Source: Rhipidocladum racemiflorum (lineage: Eukaryota; Streptophyta; Magnoliopsida; Poales; Poaceae). From it: a DNA stretch of 64,000 nt. The stretch spans positions 226,309 to 290,308 of the forward strand of contig JAYEVF010000052.1 of assembly GCA_036346355.1 (NCBI GenBank), written 5' to 3'. The notes under the pieces were generated by a model, which saw nothing but the letters and a program-made list of their open reading frames with translations, was not told the DNA's origin and made no database searches. Below are positions 44,265 through 55,702 of the stretch, in pieces. Positions within the stretch are counted from its first letter, which is position 1; every line of letters begins with the position of its first letter. The translations under genes were made by a program, and so were the position numbers.

Positions 44265-46619
44265 TTCGCCCCCCCCCCTAAACAGGATTCGACCTCGAAT
44301 CCGAAGAACGCCAAAATCAACAACAAAGTCCCCAAGGGACAAAATACTTCTCTGCAGCACAAAACATTCGCACAAAGACTCAAACCGGAAAAAACAACAA
44401 GTGAGTTCTCAAAACCAACACTTGGCGAGAAAATGTTGATTTAGCTAAACAGAGTGCAACCTCTCACGGTTCCACCGTCACTTCAATTCCCAAACAGAAT
44501 CTGCCTTTCAACCACAAAGGGCCTCCATCAACCCAAAACGCCCTAATCCTCAATGCACAAACACTTCACACTACTATCATAACCAACCTGACTACCACAC
44601 ATCATTAAACTCAACATGACACAATCAAAGCGGGTCAGAATTCGTTTAACGACCTCTCTACATTACCGAGAATTACCATCGAGAGGAAAACTCATTAAGG
44701 CACATTTGCCCTTCCGATACACGATCATGCTAACATTTCATTCCATCCTCTCCCAGGAAAGTCTCAAACCCAGAGACAACTAGTTAAGACAATTGCTCAC
44801 GGCAGGATAATTATCACCGAACTACCGTCAACTTCACTTCCACCCATCGATACTCTTAATAAAGGTTAAACCCATACATCCTCAACCTCCATCACAAACC
44901 ACCCTTATACCACTAAGGTTCGACACCTAGCCCCAAGCTAGGATCGTAAAACCTTATCAAACCACAATTGGCTCATTTCTTAAGAGGATTTCGCCCTCAC
45001 ACAATAACACTTAGTAATCAAGCCCAAGTGTACACATATTTCGCATACTCAACCATAAACCAAGAACATTCATATACTCACTCCCATCTATAGAGCAAAA
45101 GAAGTACAATTCTTTTGAACCCAAGTGGACCACATACGACAACTCAAATCCAAAGCGTTAACAACCACTTTGGACAGAATTCGGCAACATCCAAGGAGCA
45201 TTCATCATTTTTTTTCCAAGCCAAATCGCAGCGAAGCACAAATCCCCTACACCACAACCAAAATACCAGAAATTCTTCATTCTTTCTTTTCATACTAGAA
45301 AGAAATGGACATCTCGATTCATCACATGAATGCAAACTTTTCAAGAGCACTCCGGATTAGTCATATATCCATATATGACTTTCTCAACGACCTGGCTCAA
45401 CGACTCCTTTATGATTAATTATGCATAAACAATGTCTCGTTTTCCTTTTCACCATTCATTCATCATGTAACAACAGTTCCGAATAGTCATTCACCAAATG
45501 ACTTCTTCCTCGGTATCACATAATTGAAACACAATTAACATCGAAGGTTGTGGTAACTCATATAGACTATGACGGCAAAGATAGTCAATAAAGAAACACC
45601 ACGTCGCATCCCATCCCACATCATTTGAAAACTAAACTTGCAAAATATTACATTTCAACCAAATTCAACATTTTTGAAGAGAACATCAAAATTTCAAGTC
45701 AAGCATCTGCTCCCACAACCGTCACAAATTTTCTCAAGGAGAGGGAAATTCATTTCCAAAAGGGAACACCTCACTAACAAAATCACTTCATAAAACATTT
45801 ATAAAACCCACCTTTTTGAATCACTCGCAAACATCACACACATTATGCAAATAAATCCAACTCTAGTCAAAAAGAGTTACAAATTAAATCTCAAGAGTTT
45901 CCAATACAACCCACTATGTCCATCTGCTTCCTTTAAAATACTGATTCCAAAGATAATTCAGTGCGAACGCGAAGAAGCGCGATCCACTCAACAATTTTTG
46001 GGTGTAAAAAAAATCCAATACCAAACACTTTTCTTTTGGTTTCCATCAACTAAAACCAAGAAAACCAACCAAGACCGACCACAGATCGATAAAGAACATC
46101 GAAGGAATCCACCACCAATCTCTTCTATTCGACTCCAGTGGACTACCCGATCTACGATAGAAAGGGTAAGCACTCTTCTCCTACAGGGGTTAAAAATTCT
46201 TCGGTGATGGCGTTAACCGGCCACACCGTCAAACCACACCCTTACTATGAACAAAAAAAATGGTGACCGAAACCCTTCGGCACCACAACCCCACTTGATC
46301 AAACATATAGCATCCCAATCAATACTTTCATAAATATAACATCATACTTCATCAAAGTGCATCATTTAACATCAGAGCATAAATACAACATTTAAGCGTA
46401 AAGCAACGATACCCATACCCTTTCCTATCAGGCATCCATGTGTGTCAAATTTTAAATTAGTTATTCCACTTACACAAGTTTTAATGTTGCTATCCTATGA
46501 CAAAATTTTAAGTGTAACCTAAGCCATGTTTCTAGGTTACTCCACATCAAAATTTTAGTTAACCCTATGGTATTCCACTAAGTTCATACACCACGGACTC
46601 AAGCCCGCTCATTACCAAT
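44265..46619 (-). other. Internally deleted non-coding internal region (2355 bp)
   Basis: It starts with a C-rich polypurine complement and the palindrome GGATTCGACCTCGAATCC. It matches the complete internal region at both ends but lacks about 1.9 kb corresponding roughly to 15450-17360. The PBS is decayed to GCTCATTACCAAT on the plus strand. No open frame with similarity is present. The LTR-motif echo lies at about 45350-45405. Confidence 0.86.
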
Positions 46620-48878
46620 CAGAATACCCGGCATCTAATATGCCCTGATGTCATCAAACATAGACTAAACAACATCTAATAACCACATCTAAAGGTAAAT
46701 TACAGCAAATGAGTACATGCAAAAACCGAAAATTTCGGCAGCATCTCCTTTGTTTTTCCATGGTACGGAGCATCAACAATAAAATCACAAGTTATATCAT
46801 AATGGGAAGCATCTAAAGCAGCAATAACAGGCGATATAGCAACTATTTAAGTCTAGCATAATGATTTTAACCACTCCATGATCTAAAACGAAGTAAATAA
46901 TATGACCAAGCACACAAATAAGTCATACTCCAAGCTCTCAACGCATTAACTTATAATTACAACTAAGAATGGCAAAATTGCATATATCTTAACGAGTGAA
47001 ACTTTGTGAAGATGTGCCACTAAGCCCTTTTCCCGCATGTCGGTTTCATGGTACCTAAAAACAACATAAAACACAAGCGTGAGTTCATCACTCGGCAAGT
47101 ATATTGCAATGGGTCATACAGAGCAATTCAAATATTATCATCACTACATAACAAACTCAACATCTTGATCAAGTCATACTTCATATGCAACATCATATTC
47201 ATGTATCAACCTCATCGAGATCATTTCATCATCATCATCATGAATGCAATGCAATGCAATGCACATGTCTCCTCGACGCAAATACCGGTATTGCCGAGTG
47301 CACACCCGTCGGCGTGCACCCACGTCTCCCTTCCATCCCGTAGATGGAGGGTGCCTACTCCTCGTTTCCACTCACCGCGTGGGTGGAATCACGAGGTAGG
47401 TCTTACATCCATGGCGCTCCGGATTAGTCATAACTTTCTCACCGACCTTACCGGAATAGTTATGACGTTCTCACCGCCCGGGCCAAGTTTCATGTCATGT
47501 ATGCAACATATGCCATACTCATAGATAACTTGTACATTAACACATGGCATCACAACATAATAAACCATATTCATCATATAAATGGCAAACATTATAGCAT
47601 GGCTTGTGAACATATCATATATTCAATTTCAACTCAACAAAACTAGCAATCTACAACCAACTACCCATTCTAATACACTTGCCTCAACCATGGGCGACGG
47701 ATTGGTGAGAAGTAGAGGGCACTCCTGGGGTCATACCACCTGCACATAGGCACCACACACTCAAAATCATGCCCACAAAACAATACGCAAACACTCTTCT
47801 ACCCCGACTTCGCAAACTACTCGCAAAACCCAAAAACAAAGGTTCTGTCCCGTCGGGACAGCAGACTTCCAACGAGCATAACTCGGGTTCTAAAACTCCA
47901 AATTGATTAAACGAGTAGATACTCGCATAGCTTAGGAAATTTTCTAACTTTTTCTAAGTATACGGAAAAAATGATTCGGCCTCTAAAGTGGTTTAATCTA
48001 CAGAATACCGTGATCTGTTCTAATCTCGTCACAGTTTTTAACACGTTCGGTAAAACGAGCATAACTTTCAAACGGCTAGGCAGAATTGGACGTTCTTTAT
48101 GTCCACTGAAAGGTATTGAAATTACCTACAACTTCCTCAACATGCGGCCGACCAAATTCCGAATCTAAATTGGCGAAATCTCAAACCCAAGGTCGACTCC
48201 TCAATCTGCCCAAAACAGAGAATGTGGCAAACTCTAGATTTCATCTAATCTACCCAATTATAGCACCACAAATTGATCTAAAAACATGATATCAACCCTT
48301 AGAACAGTACCTAGACTAACCCCAAGGATTCCCGTGGCCATACCTTCGCCCGACGAACGAAGAACCAACGGATCTCCTCCCGGTTCGCGCGATCTCCTTC
48401 CTCGCTCCAAATCCACCGGATCTCCTCGTCGCGGAGCGCTCCAATGGACGGATCTACGGGGTGGTGAGGTGGAGAACCCCCCTAGGGCAGCAAGGGTGGT
48501 GGAGAGGAGAGGAGAGGGGTGGCGGTGCAATGGGGAGGAGGTAGGAGGAGGGTGGCGCACAAGGGGGAGGTGGCAGCTAGTTTGGGGGATGATGAGGAAG
48601 TGGGGGGCGGCTAGGGCAGGATTGGGGGCGCACAAAGGGCAGGGGGAGGCGCCCAACCAGGTCTCCCACTCCCACTTGGACCCAAACACCTTCCCACCAA
48701 AGCCCACGACCCTTTCCCTTAGGCCCAAACTTCCCCGGAAAGGCCCAAACTCCCGGAATCGGCCCGAAAACGGAATTAAACGGCATAACGTAAAGTTTTA
48801 ACCTCCATTTTCACATTTTATAATGTCACATTCTCCAATTTCACCTTTTACGGTGTCCCGACATTCCGTAGTGTCACA
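46620..48878 (-). repeat. LTR 2 of the array (2259 bp)
   Basis: It begins CAGAATACCCGGCATCTAAT and ends CCGTAGTGTCACA. It shares the altered terminus with LTR 1. The hairpin region at 47298-47321 and the leader at 48470-48650 are present. The next bases, ATAGGACATC, are not family sequence. Confidence 0.9.
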
Positions 48879-49542
48879 ATAGGACATCAAGGATAACCAA
48901 TGACTTGAAAGGAAAGGGAACCAGGTAGGTTCATCAATTATATTTGCAAGATTTGCTAGATTGAGAAGATCCAAAAAGGTTTAGTTGCAATGATTACAGA
49001 TCACACTTATCCTTAGAAAATGATGGCATCAATGACAAGTTAGCATATATGTAGGCAGATTGAGAGATAATGCCTGATTTCACGTATAATGAGAATAAGT
49101 ATCAGGTTACCATGTGATAGTTAGTCCACATGGTTGGCATCCAGGATGATACCATGTAGATCTTAGATAGACGATAAACCTTGATATCTTGATTTTGGAA
49201 AGTTAGAAGAAACAAGAGTTAGTTAGATTTGGGGTCAATAATTTGATGATAGATCGGATGTTTTGGCATCCGATGATACATAAGCATAAGGATCCATTTG
49301 ATGGTTCATAATAGATCAAGTGATAAAATGATAGATAGGAGGCTCACACTTGCTTAGCTTGGAGGAGATAGACCAAGACTAAAGATCATATTTCAGTTGA
49401 TATGGAAGCAATGAGGGGCAATATCCATGATGTAAGGATGATATTAGCCTTCTAATACGACACACGTGATGCTTAGGGCATGTCAATGAGATTCATATGC
49501 TTTAAGTGGAGTAGACATAAATGGAAACAAAGTATATATATA
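48879..49542. other. Unassigned DNA
   Basis: The stretch is purine-rich on the plus strand and shows no open frame above 60 codons, no RNA gene and no similarity to the repeats named here. It may be the host sequence of the LTR array or an unrecognised retroelement tail. Confidence 0.45.
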
Positions 49543-50396
49543 TGTTAAGACCCGATTGTGTAAATCTGGACTCTCTGTGTATTTCACACTAGTCCAGATC
49601 ACGCTAATGCACAAATCTCAACATAGATGAAATATCACAATGATACACAACGGAATGATAAATAAAAACTTCATCTATTAATATAACCTGTTTGGTTAAC
49701 CTTATGGTCAACTTACAATATTATGCCTCGCATGTAAGACTCAAAAATAAAGAAAACTACAGTAGAAAATAAATAAAACTCATAGTAACCCATAAAAATG
49801 CCACAGACAACTGGCTGGGCTCGCACCATAACTGTTCGGCTCCTCCTGGTACTCCTCTACAAGAAAAGGTGTAGACTCCTCTTCAACTGGTGTTTGAATT
49901 GTTGCAAGGGGGTGAGTACATAAAGCACTCAACAAGTCATGCATAGAATACAAGTCTATGATCTACATGCATGGCTTATTCCAAATGAACGATTGAAGTG
50001 GTTGTTTTGCACAACAATTACAGTAAATAGATTGAAAAAGCAGTAAAATAAGTAATAACAATATTAAATTTCACAGTTATTTCATAAGTAAACCATTCCT
50101 CATCCTTAAACCTATTCACATTCCAAAGACAACTTGCGTCCAATTCCAAATTCATTATATCAAAATCTAACGCTTGATTATAATTCTTGAGCATTGTCCA
50201 ATACTGTGGAGGATATACACTTTACCTACAAGATACAATCAATTCACCACAAAGGCGAATGACCATAACAAAGCCTTTACAATGCTTCATCTAGCCACAG
50301 TACTATCTGCTGAGGTTTCAACACTAATGGGACTGGTTACCATACTCAGGGTCCCCCTCTTGTGCCATGTGAGTCCGCCATTACACTCGGAACCCA
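49543..50396 (-). repeat. Truncated relative of the 4.7-kb LTR
   Basis: The outer end is TGTTAAGACCCG at 49543, again directly after ATATA. Shared segments with 37140-38150 include CTAGTCCAGATCA, GTGAGTACATAAAGCACTCA, CTTTACCTACAAGA and CCCCCTCTTGTGCCATGTGA. Homology stops where CACTA-like repeats begin at about 50397. Confidence 0.8.
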
Positions 50397-50522
50397 CACT
50401 GATGGTTGGAAAACAGTTTGTGATGACTTATAGTCATCATTGATAGTTTGATACAAATGGTTCACAAAACCATCTATGATGTGGTTTGTGAACCATCTGT
50501 GATGTTGATGTGTGTGGTAGTG
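50397..50522. mobile_element. Short CACTA-like terminal fragment
   Basis: CACTGATGGTTGG at the left and GATGTGTGTGGTAGTG at the right bracket repeated TTTGTGAACCATCTGTGATG motifs in both orientations. No 3-bp target duplication is evident, so this may be a fused end rather than a transposed unit. Confidence 0.5.
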
Positions 50523-50930
50523 AAGGTTGAGTACTTTCGTACTAAGCAAGACTTGTAATGTATTGCAAAGTTATAAGTATATGTAGGCTATGTCAAGGAA
50601 AGCTAACAGGTTTATTTGCATAAAGTGAATTTGAACATAAAAATCAAATAATAGATTATAAATGGAATTTATAGGAGCGGTTTTGACTAATATGTAAATA
50701 ACAATTAAGAATAGCATTACAAATATTAACTGATAGTCCTCCATGATTGTGAGTAATAATTCGTCCATTGCCAACCCTTAGTAGTAAATCTAAAACAAAA
50801 CTTTTCTGAGGAATATTTCTAATTCATCCCTTTTTATGAAAACATCAAAATCATCTAACTAGTGTCACTGCTCCAAGTCTCCTATGATCGTGGGTACAGC
50901 TTTTCGAAAAGTTTTACATTTTAGAGGTGC
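50523..50930. other. Unassigned DNA, possibly retroelement-derived
   Basis: GAGTACTTTCGTACTAAGCA near 50530 resembles the GAGTACATAAAGTACTCAGCA motif of the large LTR. Otherwise it is AT-rich with no coding potential. Confidence 0.4.
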
Positions 50931-51098
50931 GCTTCTAAGCAAGAACTGATTGTGGTGATTACATTATCACTATCGCATGAAAACCAACCATTATAGAGCC
51001 TCCTTATCGCTGTCTAAAGACTTTGTATCGCCATCAAAACCAACTATGATGACAAAAAAGAACTGATTGTGATGTATGTTCTTGTAGTAGTGCCACAA
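50931..51098 (+). mobile_element. CACTA right end
   Basis: It is homologous to 34960-35099 (GACTTTGTATCGCCATCAAA, then GAACTGATTGTGATGTATG). The terminus TTCTTGTAGTAGTG is canonical. This helps define the decayed end at 35099. Confidence 0.75.
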
Positions 51099-51630
51099 GA
51101 CATGACCATCATCCTTTTACCGCTATTTTCATGCTTCCTTTGGCATGCGGCTAGGAGGTCTTGACTGAACCTTTACATTGCCTTGGCCAAACTTCGCACC
51201 AACCCGGTGCCGACAAACCCTTGCTATGGTAGTGGAAATAAATATTTACACACATAGTAACTGTGATAGTTCACTCCTGTCCTTCACACAATAACCATGG
51301 TAGTTCACTCCTACCATAAACATTCCCCCCATGGCAATATCTACACTATTGTATTAACAAGTGTTATTTCCAACACCTCGGTGCGAACACTCCTTCGAGC
51401 AATCCTTCTCAAAAAGCTTGTACTACTTCGATCTTCTAATGTGCAAAGTTAGACTAGATAACTTAATTGGTTTAAGATCATCAGATACTAGCACTTGTGG
51501 TTGCATTGATTATCTTGGATTATACAACACTACGTTCGGTCCTTAATCTGACCCGAGCAAGAACACTCCCCCTACACTATGTGCAAGTCCATCCATCGCA
51601 CATCCAGCTATTGCCATATCTCACCCACAT
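51099..51630. other. Unassigned DNA upstream of the Copia fragment
   Basis: Repeated AGTTCACTCCT motifs (51270-51330) and GGCACCGGGTTGGTGC (complement, near 51205) look repeat-derived, but I cannot name the family. There is no open frame with similarity. Confidence 0.4.
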
Positions 51631-51634
51631 CAAA

Positions 51635-52413
51635 TCATAGTTTTGTTTTTATTTTTATAACAAAATATCTGCAATTCTCAACGCCAAACAGGCTTAATAT
51701 TTTCTCAGCACAATGGGATTGGTGCAAAAAGATCCCATCCTCATTCTTGATCAATTTAATATTCAGAATAACATTTGCCTCTCCCAAGTCTTTCATATCA
51801 AAGCATCGAGATAAGAAAGCTTTGACCTCGTCAATTACAGCAGTGTTTGTCCCAAATATAAGTATGTCATCAACGTACAAACACAAAATCACACCTTGAC
51901 CCCCACCATAACGATAATATACACACTTATCTATCTCATTAACAGCAAAACCAGCAGATGTCAAAGTTTTATCAAACTTTTCGTGCCATTGCTTAGGTGC
52001 TTGCTTTAGGCCCTACAAGGATTTTAATAATTTGCACACTTTATTTTCCTGCCCAGTAATCACATAACCATCTGATTGCTCCATATAGATTTCTTCCTCC
52101 AACTCTCTATTGCTCCATAAAGATTTACATCCATTTGATGAACGTGTAGACCATAGGAAGCAGCTAATGCAATGAGCACTCTAATGGTGGTTAATCTGGC
52201 AACAAGAGAATAAGTATCAAAATAATCCTCTCCTTCTTTCTGGATATAACCCTTGGCCACAAGTCTTGCCTTGTACTTATCAACAGTACCATCATGCCTC
52301 ATTTTCTTTTTGAAAACCCACTTGCATCCAATAGATTTGCACTCGCTAGGATGATCAGTGATCTCCCAAATCTGGTTAGCCATGATGGAATCCATCTCGC
52401 TACAGACCGCCAC
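51635..52413 (-). pseudogene. pol (RT): Copia reverse transcriptase, minus strand
   Basis: The N-terminal piece (52060-52413) reads IWEITDHPSECKSIGCKWVF, ARLVAKGYIQKEGEDYFDTY and HVHQMDVN. The C-terminal piece (51635-51964) contains GFAVNEIDKCVYYRY, LCLYVDDILIFGTN (YVDD at about 51866-51877) and MKDLGEANVILNIKLIKNED. About 95 bp between them are out of frame. The reading ends in unrelated residues after GVENC. Confidence 0.93.
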
Positions 52414-52783
52414 TTTTCAATAGTTCGCATCAGATAGTGCATAAGCCTCTTAAAGAGTTTTTGACACATCATTCATGAGGTATACAATTAAGTCGTCGAC
52501 AAAGGTATTCTCAACCCTTTGTGTCTTGCTCCTACGAGGAGCTTCTGCGACTAAATTGTTATCCTCCTCAGTAATATCTTCTACTGGTAGTGTATCACTC
52601 ATTGGTTCAGAAATAGTGGTAGATTTAGTATTATTATTATTATTATTATTATTTTCAGTTCATGAAGTACTACTTGCTGATCTCATAGGATAAATATCCT
52701 CAAAGAATAAAGCATCTCTGGACTCCATTATTATGCTAGCAATAATTTAGAGAGTTTCGATTTTACTAGTAAAAATCTATAGG
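52414..52783 (-). other. Degraded integrase-RT linker
   Basis: Between the integrase and RT pieces the minus strand is frame-broken. It includes an (ATT)n run at 52628-52653, which encodes an Asn-rich tract typical of the variable Copia linker. Confidence 0.6.
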
Positions 52784-53640
52784 TCAGATCTTGTTATGTG
52801 CATATCCCAGAAAAATGCAATCAACTGTTTTAGGTTCAAGCTTTCTCTTTTTCTGCAATGGTATATTTACTTTTGCCAAACATCCCCATGTTCGCAGAAA
52901 ATTGACATTGGGCTTTCTCCCCTTCCATCCCTCATACAGAGTAATCTCACACTTTTTAGTGAATACTCTGTTTAAGATAAAAGTTGCTGTTAATATAGCT
53001 TCTCCCCACCACATTTTAGGCATACCGGCACTCTCTAACATGGCATTCACCAAGTTTGTGAGTTTTCAGTTTTTCCTCTCAGCTACCCCATTTGATTGGG
53101 GAGAATATGGTGGTGTTACTTCATGGATTATACCATGCTCATAACAGAATTGGGAGAATTCTTGAGAGATATACTCTCCTCCATGGTCATACCTTAGTCT
53201 TTTAATTTTCTTTTCTAGTTGGTTCTCAACCTTAGCCTCATAGATTTTGAAGTAGTTTAAAGCTTCATCTTTTGTTTTTAGTAAATACACATAACAATAA
53301 TGTGTTGCATCATCTATAAAAGTTAGAAAGTGCCTCCTTTTGTCAACAATCCATTCATCTCACAAAGGTCATAATGGACAAGATCTAACGGTGCCAAGTT
53401 CTTTTCTTCCTCTAATCCTTTAAAGGGTTTTCTAGGCTGTTTTGCTTACACACAAGATTGGCACTTTGATCCTTTGACAATATTACATTTTGGAATTAAT
53501 TCTAATCTGGACATTCGAGCAATGCTATCAAAACCAATATGACAGAATCGAGAATGCCAAATATTGGCATCACATTTATTCAAACCAGTTGAAATATTCA
53601 TATTATAGCAAGACTCTAGAGTACTTAGGCTGAACAAGAC
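52784..53640 (-). pseudogene. pol (INT): Copia GAG-pre-integrase and integrase, minus strand
   Basis: From the right: WHSRFCHIGFDSIARM and KGSKCQSCV form the HHCC zinc region (53446-53637). The core piece (53066-53290) has RLRYDHGGEYISQEFSQFCY and PPYSPQSNGVAERKN. The C-terminal piece (52784-53053) has MVNAMLESAGMPKMWWGEAI, LNRVFTKKCEITLYEGWKG and CIFLGYAHN. The segment with the first catalytic Asp (53290-53440) is out of frame. Confidence 0.92.
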
Positions 53641-53817
53641 TCCGCTCTCATAGCCTTTCCCAACAAAGTTCCTAAACTTAGATATTACAACTTTATTCGA
53701 CTCAAATACTAGCTTATAACCATCCCTGCATAGGAGAGAACCACTAACGAGGTTCTTTTTTTATTGTTGGCGCATGCTGCACGTTCTTCAAGTGGACAAT
53801 CTTCCCTGAAGTAAGCC

Positions 53818-54834
53818 TCAGATCCACCATGCCAACACCAAGAATGTAAGCTTATGCGACCCATTCCCTATTAGGACGGAGGAAGCCCCAGCTGCCTGGT
53901 AAGAAGAAAACAAGGAAACATCACAACACACGTGAACATTAGCACCAATATCAACCCACCAATCAGTGGTTTGACATGCTGAAAAAACAACAGGAGAATT
54001 ACTATACCCTCCAAAAGTCGAGGCCTCACCTATGGTCACGTTGGCATTTTTCTTGCCTTGTTCATTTGTCCTGTTTTTGCAATAGCGGCAGTCTTTTACC
54101 ATATGACCGTCCTTTCCGCACATGAAACAGGTGATGTTCTTCATGTCCTTTTTCTCAATGTTCTTTTAAAGCTAGTTGTCTAGTTTGGTTTAGGAACTTT
54201 AAGTGCTTGCCATATGATTTCTTCTCGATTTATATTGGCATTATTCTGATTAGTTATTCTTGGTGTATCTTTTGCTCTTACCTTTTCTTCCACATCAAGG
54301 GCTACAATGAGATCCTCAATAGAAATCTCTTCCCTCTTGTGCTTTAAGCTAGTGGCAAAATCCCACCAAGATGAGGGGAGTTTGGCAACAATGCCCGTTG
54401 CCACAAACTTAGGAGGCAATTCACAACCCAAGTGCGCAATCTCGCCAACAAGTAGCTGGAGGTCGTGTGCTTGTGCAACAATCGACTTAGCTCCATCCAT
54501 GCTAAAATCGAAGAATTGCTCGCACACATACAATTAGCGACCGGCTTCAGCCTCTACATACTTCTGATCAAGTACATCCCACAACTCAGTGGCAAATGTG
54601 TAATTCATATACACATCATAGAGCTGATCTGCCAAAATGGTCAGAAGGCAGCCTAGTGCAGTTTTGTTCGCACTCTCAAAGCGCATGTATCGCTTCAACC
54701 GTAAATGGATACTGTGGGTGGATCACCCACCACAGCCCCAATGACATGAGCCAAAACTTAGCTCTTGTTTGCCATCTATAGAAATTTGCACCAGAAAACC
54801 TCTCAAGCTTCATAGCGTCTGAATCATTAGCCAT
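53818..54834 (-). pseudogene. gag: Copia gag with zinc knuckle and protease start, minus strand
   Basis: The likely start codon is at 54834 (MANDSDAMKLERFSGANFYR). WVIHPQYPF follows, then after frame breaks VGEIAHLGCELPPKFVATGI and LPSSWWDFATSLKHKREEIS (54180-54533). CFMCGKDGHMVKDC (near 54100-54132) is a complete C-x2-C-x4-H-x4-C knuckle. DWWVDIGANVHVC after it is the protease active-site region with Thr/Ser replaced by Ile, which would abolish catalysis. Only 39 bp separate the start codon from the LTR. Confidence 0.9.
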
Positions 54835-54873
54835 TGCTGAATCAAAAAAATATCGCAAATAAGGTTTTTGGAT

Positions 54874-55655
54874 TGTTGGAAATGTGTGCAATATTTTTAT
54901 TCTAGATTTTATATTGAGGCAAATATTACAGATAATAGTGATGCATACAGTAAATCTAACAGCAGGCTACACATTGTACATCCAAACATGTATAATTCAA
55001 GAAACAGAGTATGATTAAGTCAAACGATTACTAACGACTTACAGTTGGGCTTGATGAAGAACAAAATGATGCGTAGAAGAGGTCGTAGGAGAAGTCAAAG
55101 TCGAGGAAGCAGGGCAAGAGTGGTCGCGCAGATGCGCTGTCCAGAAACCTTATTGCCACCCCGTGCAGGTGAACTCTGCGGCAACGGCTCGGAGATACCG
55201 CTCACCCTCCTTCACGGTGCACAGCGAGTAGGAAGGCCGGCACGATCCAGCCACTCAACACCTCAGTACAGCTATCGTAGGAGCAAGAAGAAAGAATGGA
55301 ATCGAAAAATTCAGTCATTTTGGCCTGGACTTCTCCATGTCTTATATAGCCTCTAACCAGTAACTATCTCCATTACTCACTAGTAACTAACAGCATTAAG
55401 CACTGGTAACTGACTGAATTTAAATAGACTTAATGCACTGGTAACTACTAATTCAAACAAATATAATGGTCATTATGCAGTCTCTTGACCAGTACAGAAA
55501 GCTAAACAATTACATAATTCAGCAAAATAAAAGGTGAATTCATCGTGCCAGGAGACACACTACGACGCGGCGCGGTCACTCATCGCAAGTCACAAGTCTC
55601 GTCGATTTTCACGTGAAAATACGCGAATGCACTCGCGCGTGCGTACATACGTTAC
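54874..55655 (-). repeat. 5' LTR of the minus-strand Copia (U3-truncated, 782 bp)
   Basis: On the minus strand it ends TTCCAACA at 54874 and has a TATA box (complement CTTATATAGC, 55341-55350). It is homologous to the plus-strand LTR at 57184-58041, for example in GTGACTTGTGACTTGCGAAA-like text and GAGTAATGGAG. It lacks the first ~230 bp of that LTR and stops at the rearrangement junction at 55655. Its leader contains the 55045-55356 frame, which I regard as non-coding. Confidence 0.88.
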
Positions 55656-55702
55656 AGCATCGAGATAAGAAAGTTTTGACCTCGTCAATTACAGCAGTGT
55701 TA
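55656..55702 (-). pseudogene. 47-bp inverted RT scrap at a rearrangement junction
   Basis: It matches 51802-51849 of the minus-strand RT (complement of the AVIDEVK segment) with about one difference. It is joined directly to plus-strand RT sequence at 55703. Confidence 0.85.

Larger units (their letters stand above)
51635..54834 (-). mobile_element. Copia retrotransposon, minus strand, gag to RT
   Basis: Reading right to left: gag start, CCHC knuckle, protease, GAG-pre-integrase, integrase, and RT up to the region after YVDD. Then homology ends. The 5' LTR lies at 54874-55655. RNase H, polypurine tract and 3' LTR are absent. Coding is split into at least nine frame pieces. Confidence 0.92.

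Noticed and set aside
44251..44272. Poly-C run as a G-quadruplex regulatory site
   Set aside because: It is the complement of an expanded polypurine tract beside the LTR, so the priming role explains it without a further claim.
41873..48878. 5-bp target duplication around the LTR array (ATAG on both sides)
   Set aside because: The left flank is AT-repeat DNA and the left end of the array is truncated internal sequence, so the short match is likely chance.
50174..50443. 89-codon plus-strand frame
   Set aside because: It spans the junction between the truncated large-LTR relative and CACTA repeats, so it cannot be an ancestral gene.
55045..55356. 103-codon Arg-rich plus-strand frame
   Set aside because: It is antisense to the leader of the minus-strand Copia LTR. 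The homologous plus LTR (57800-58040) does not preserve it.
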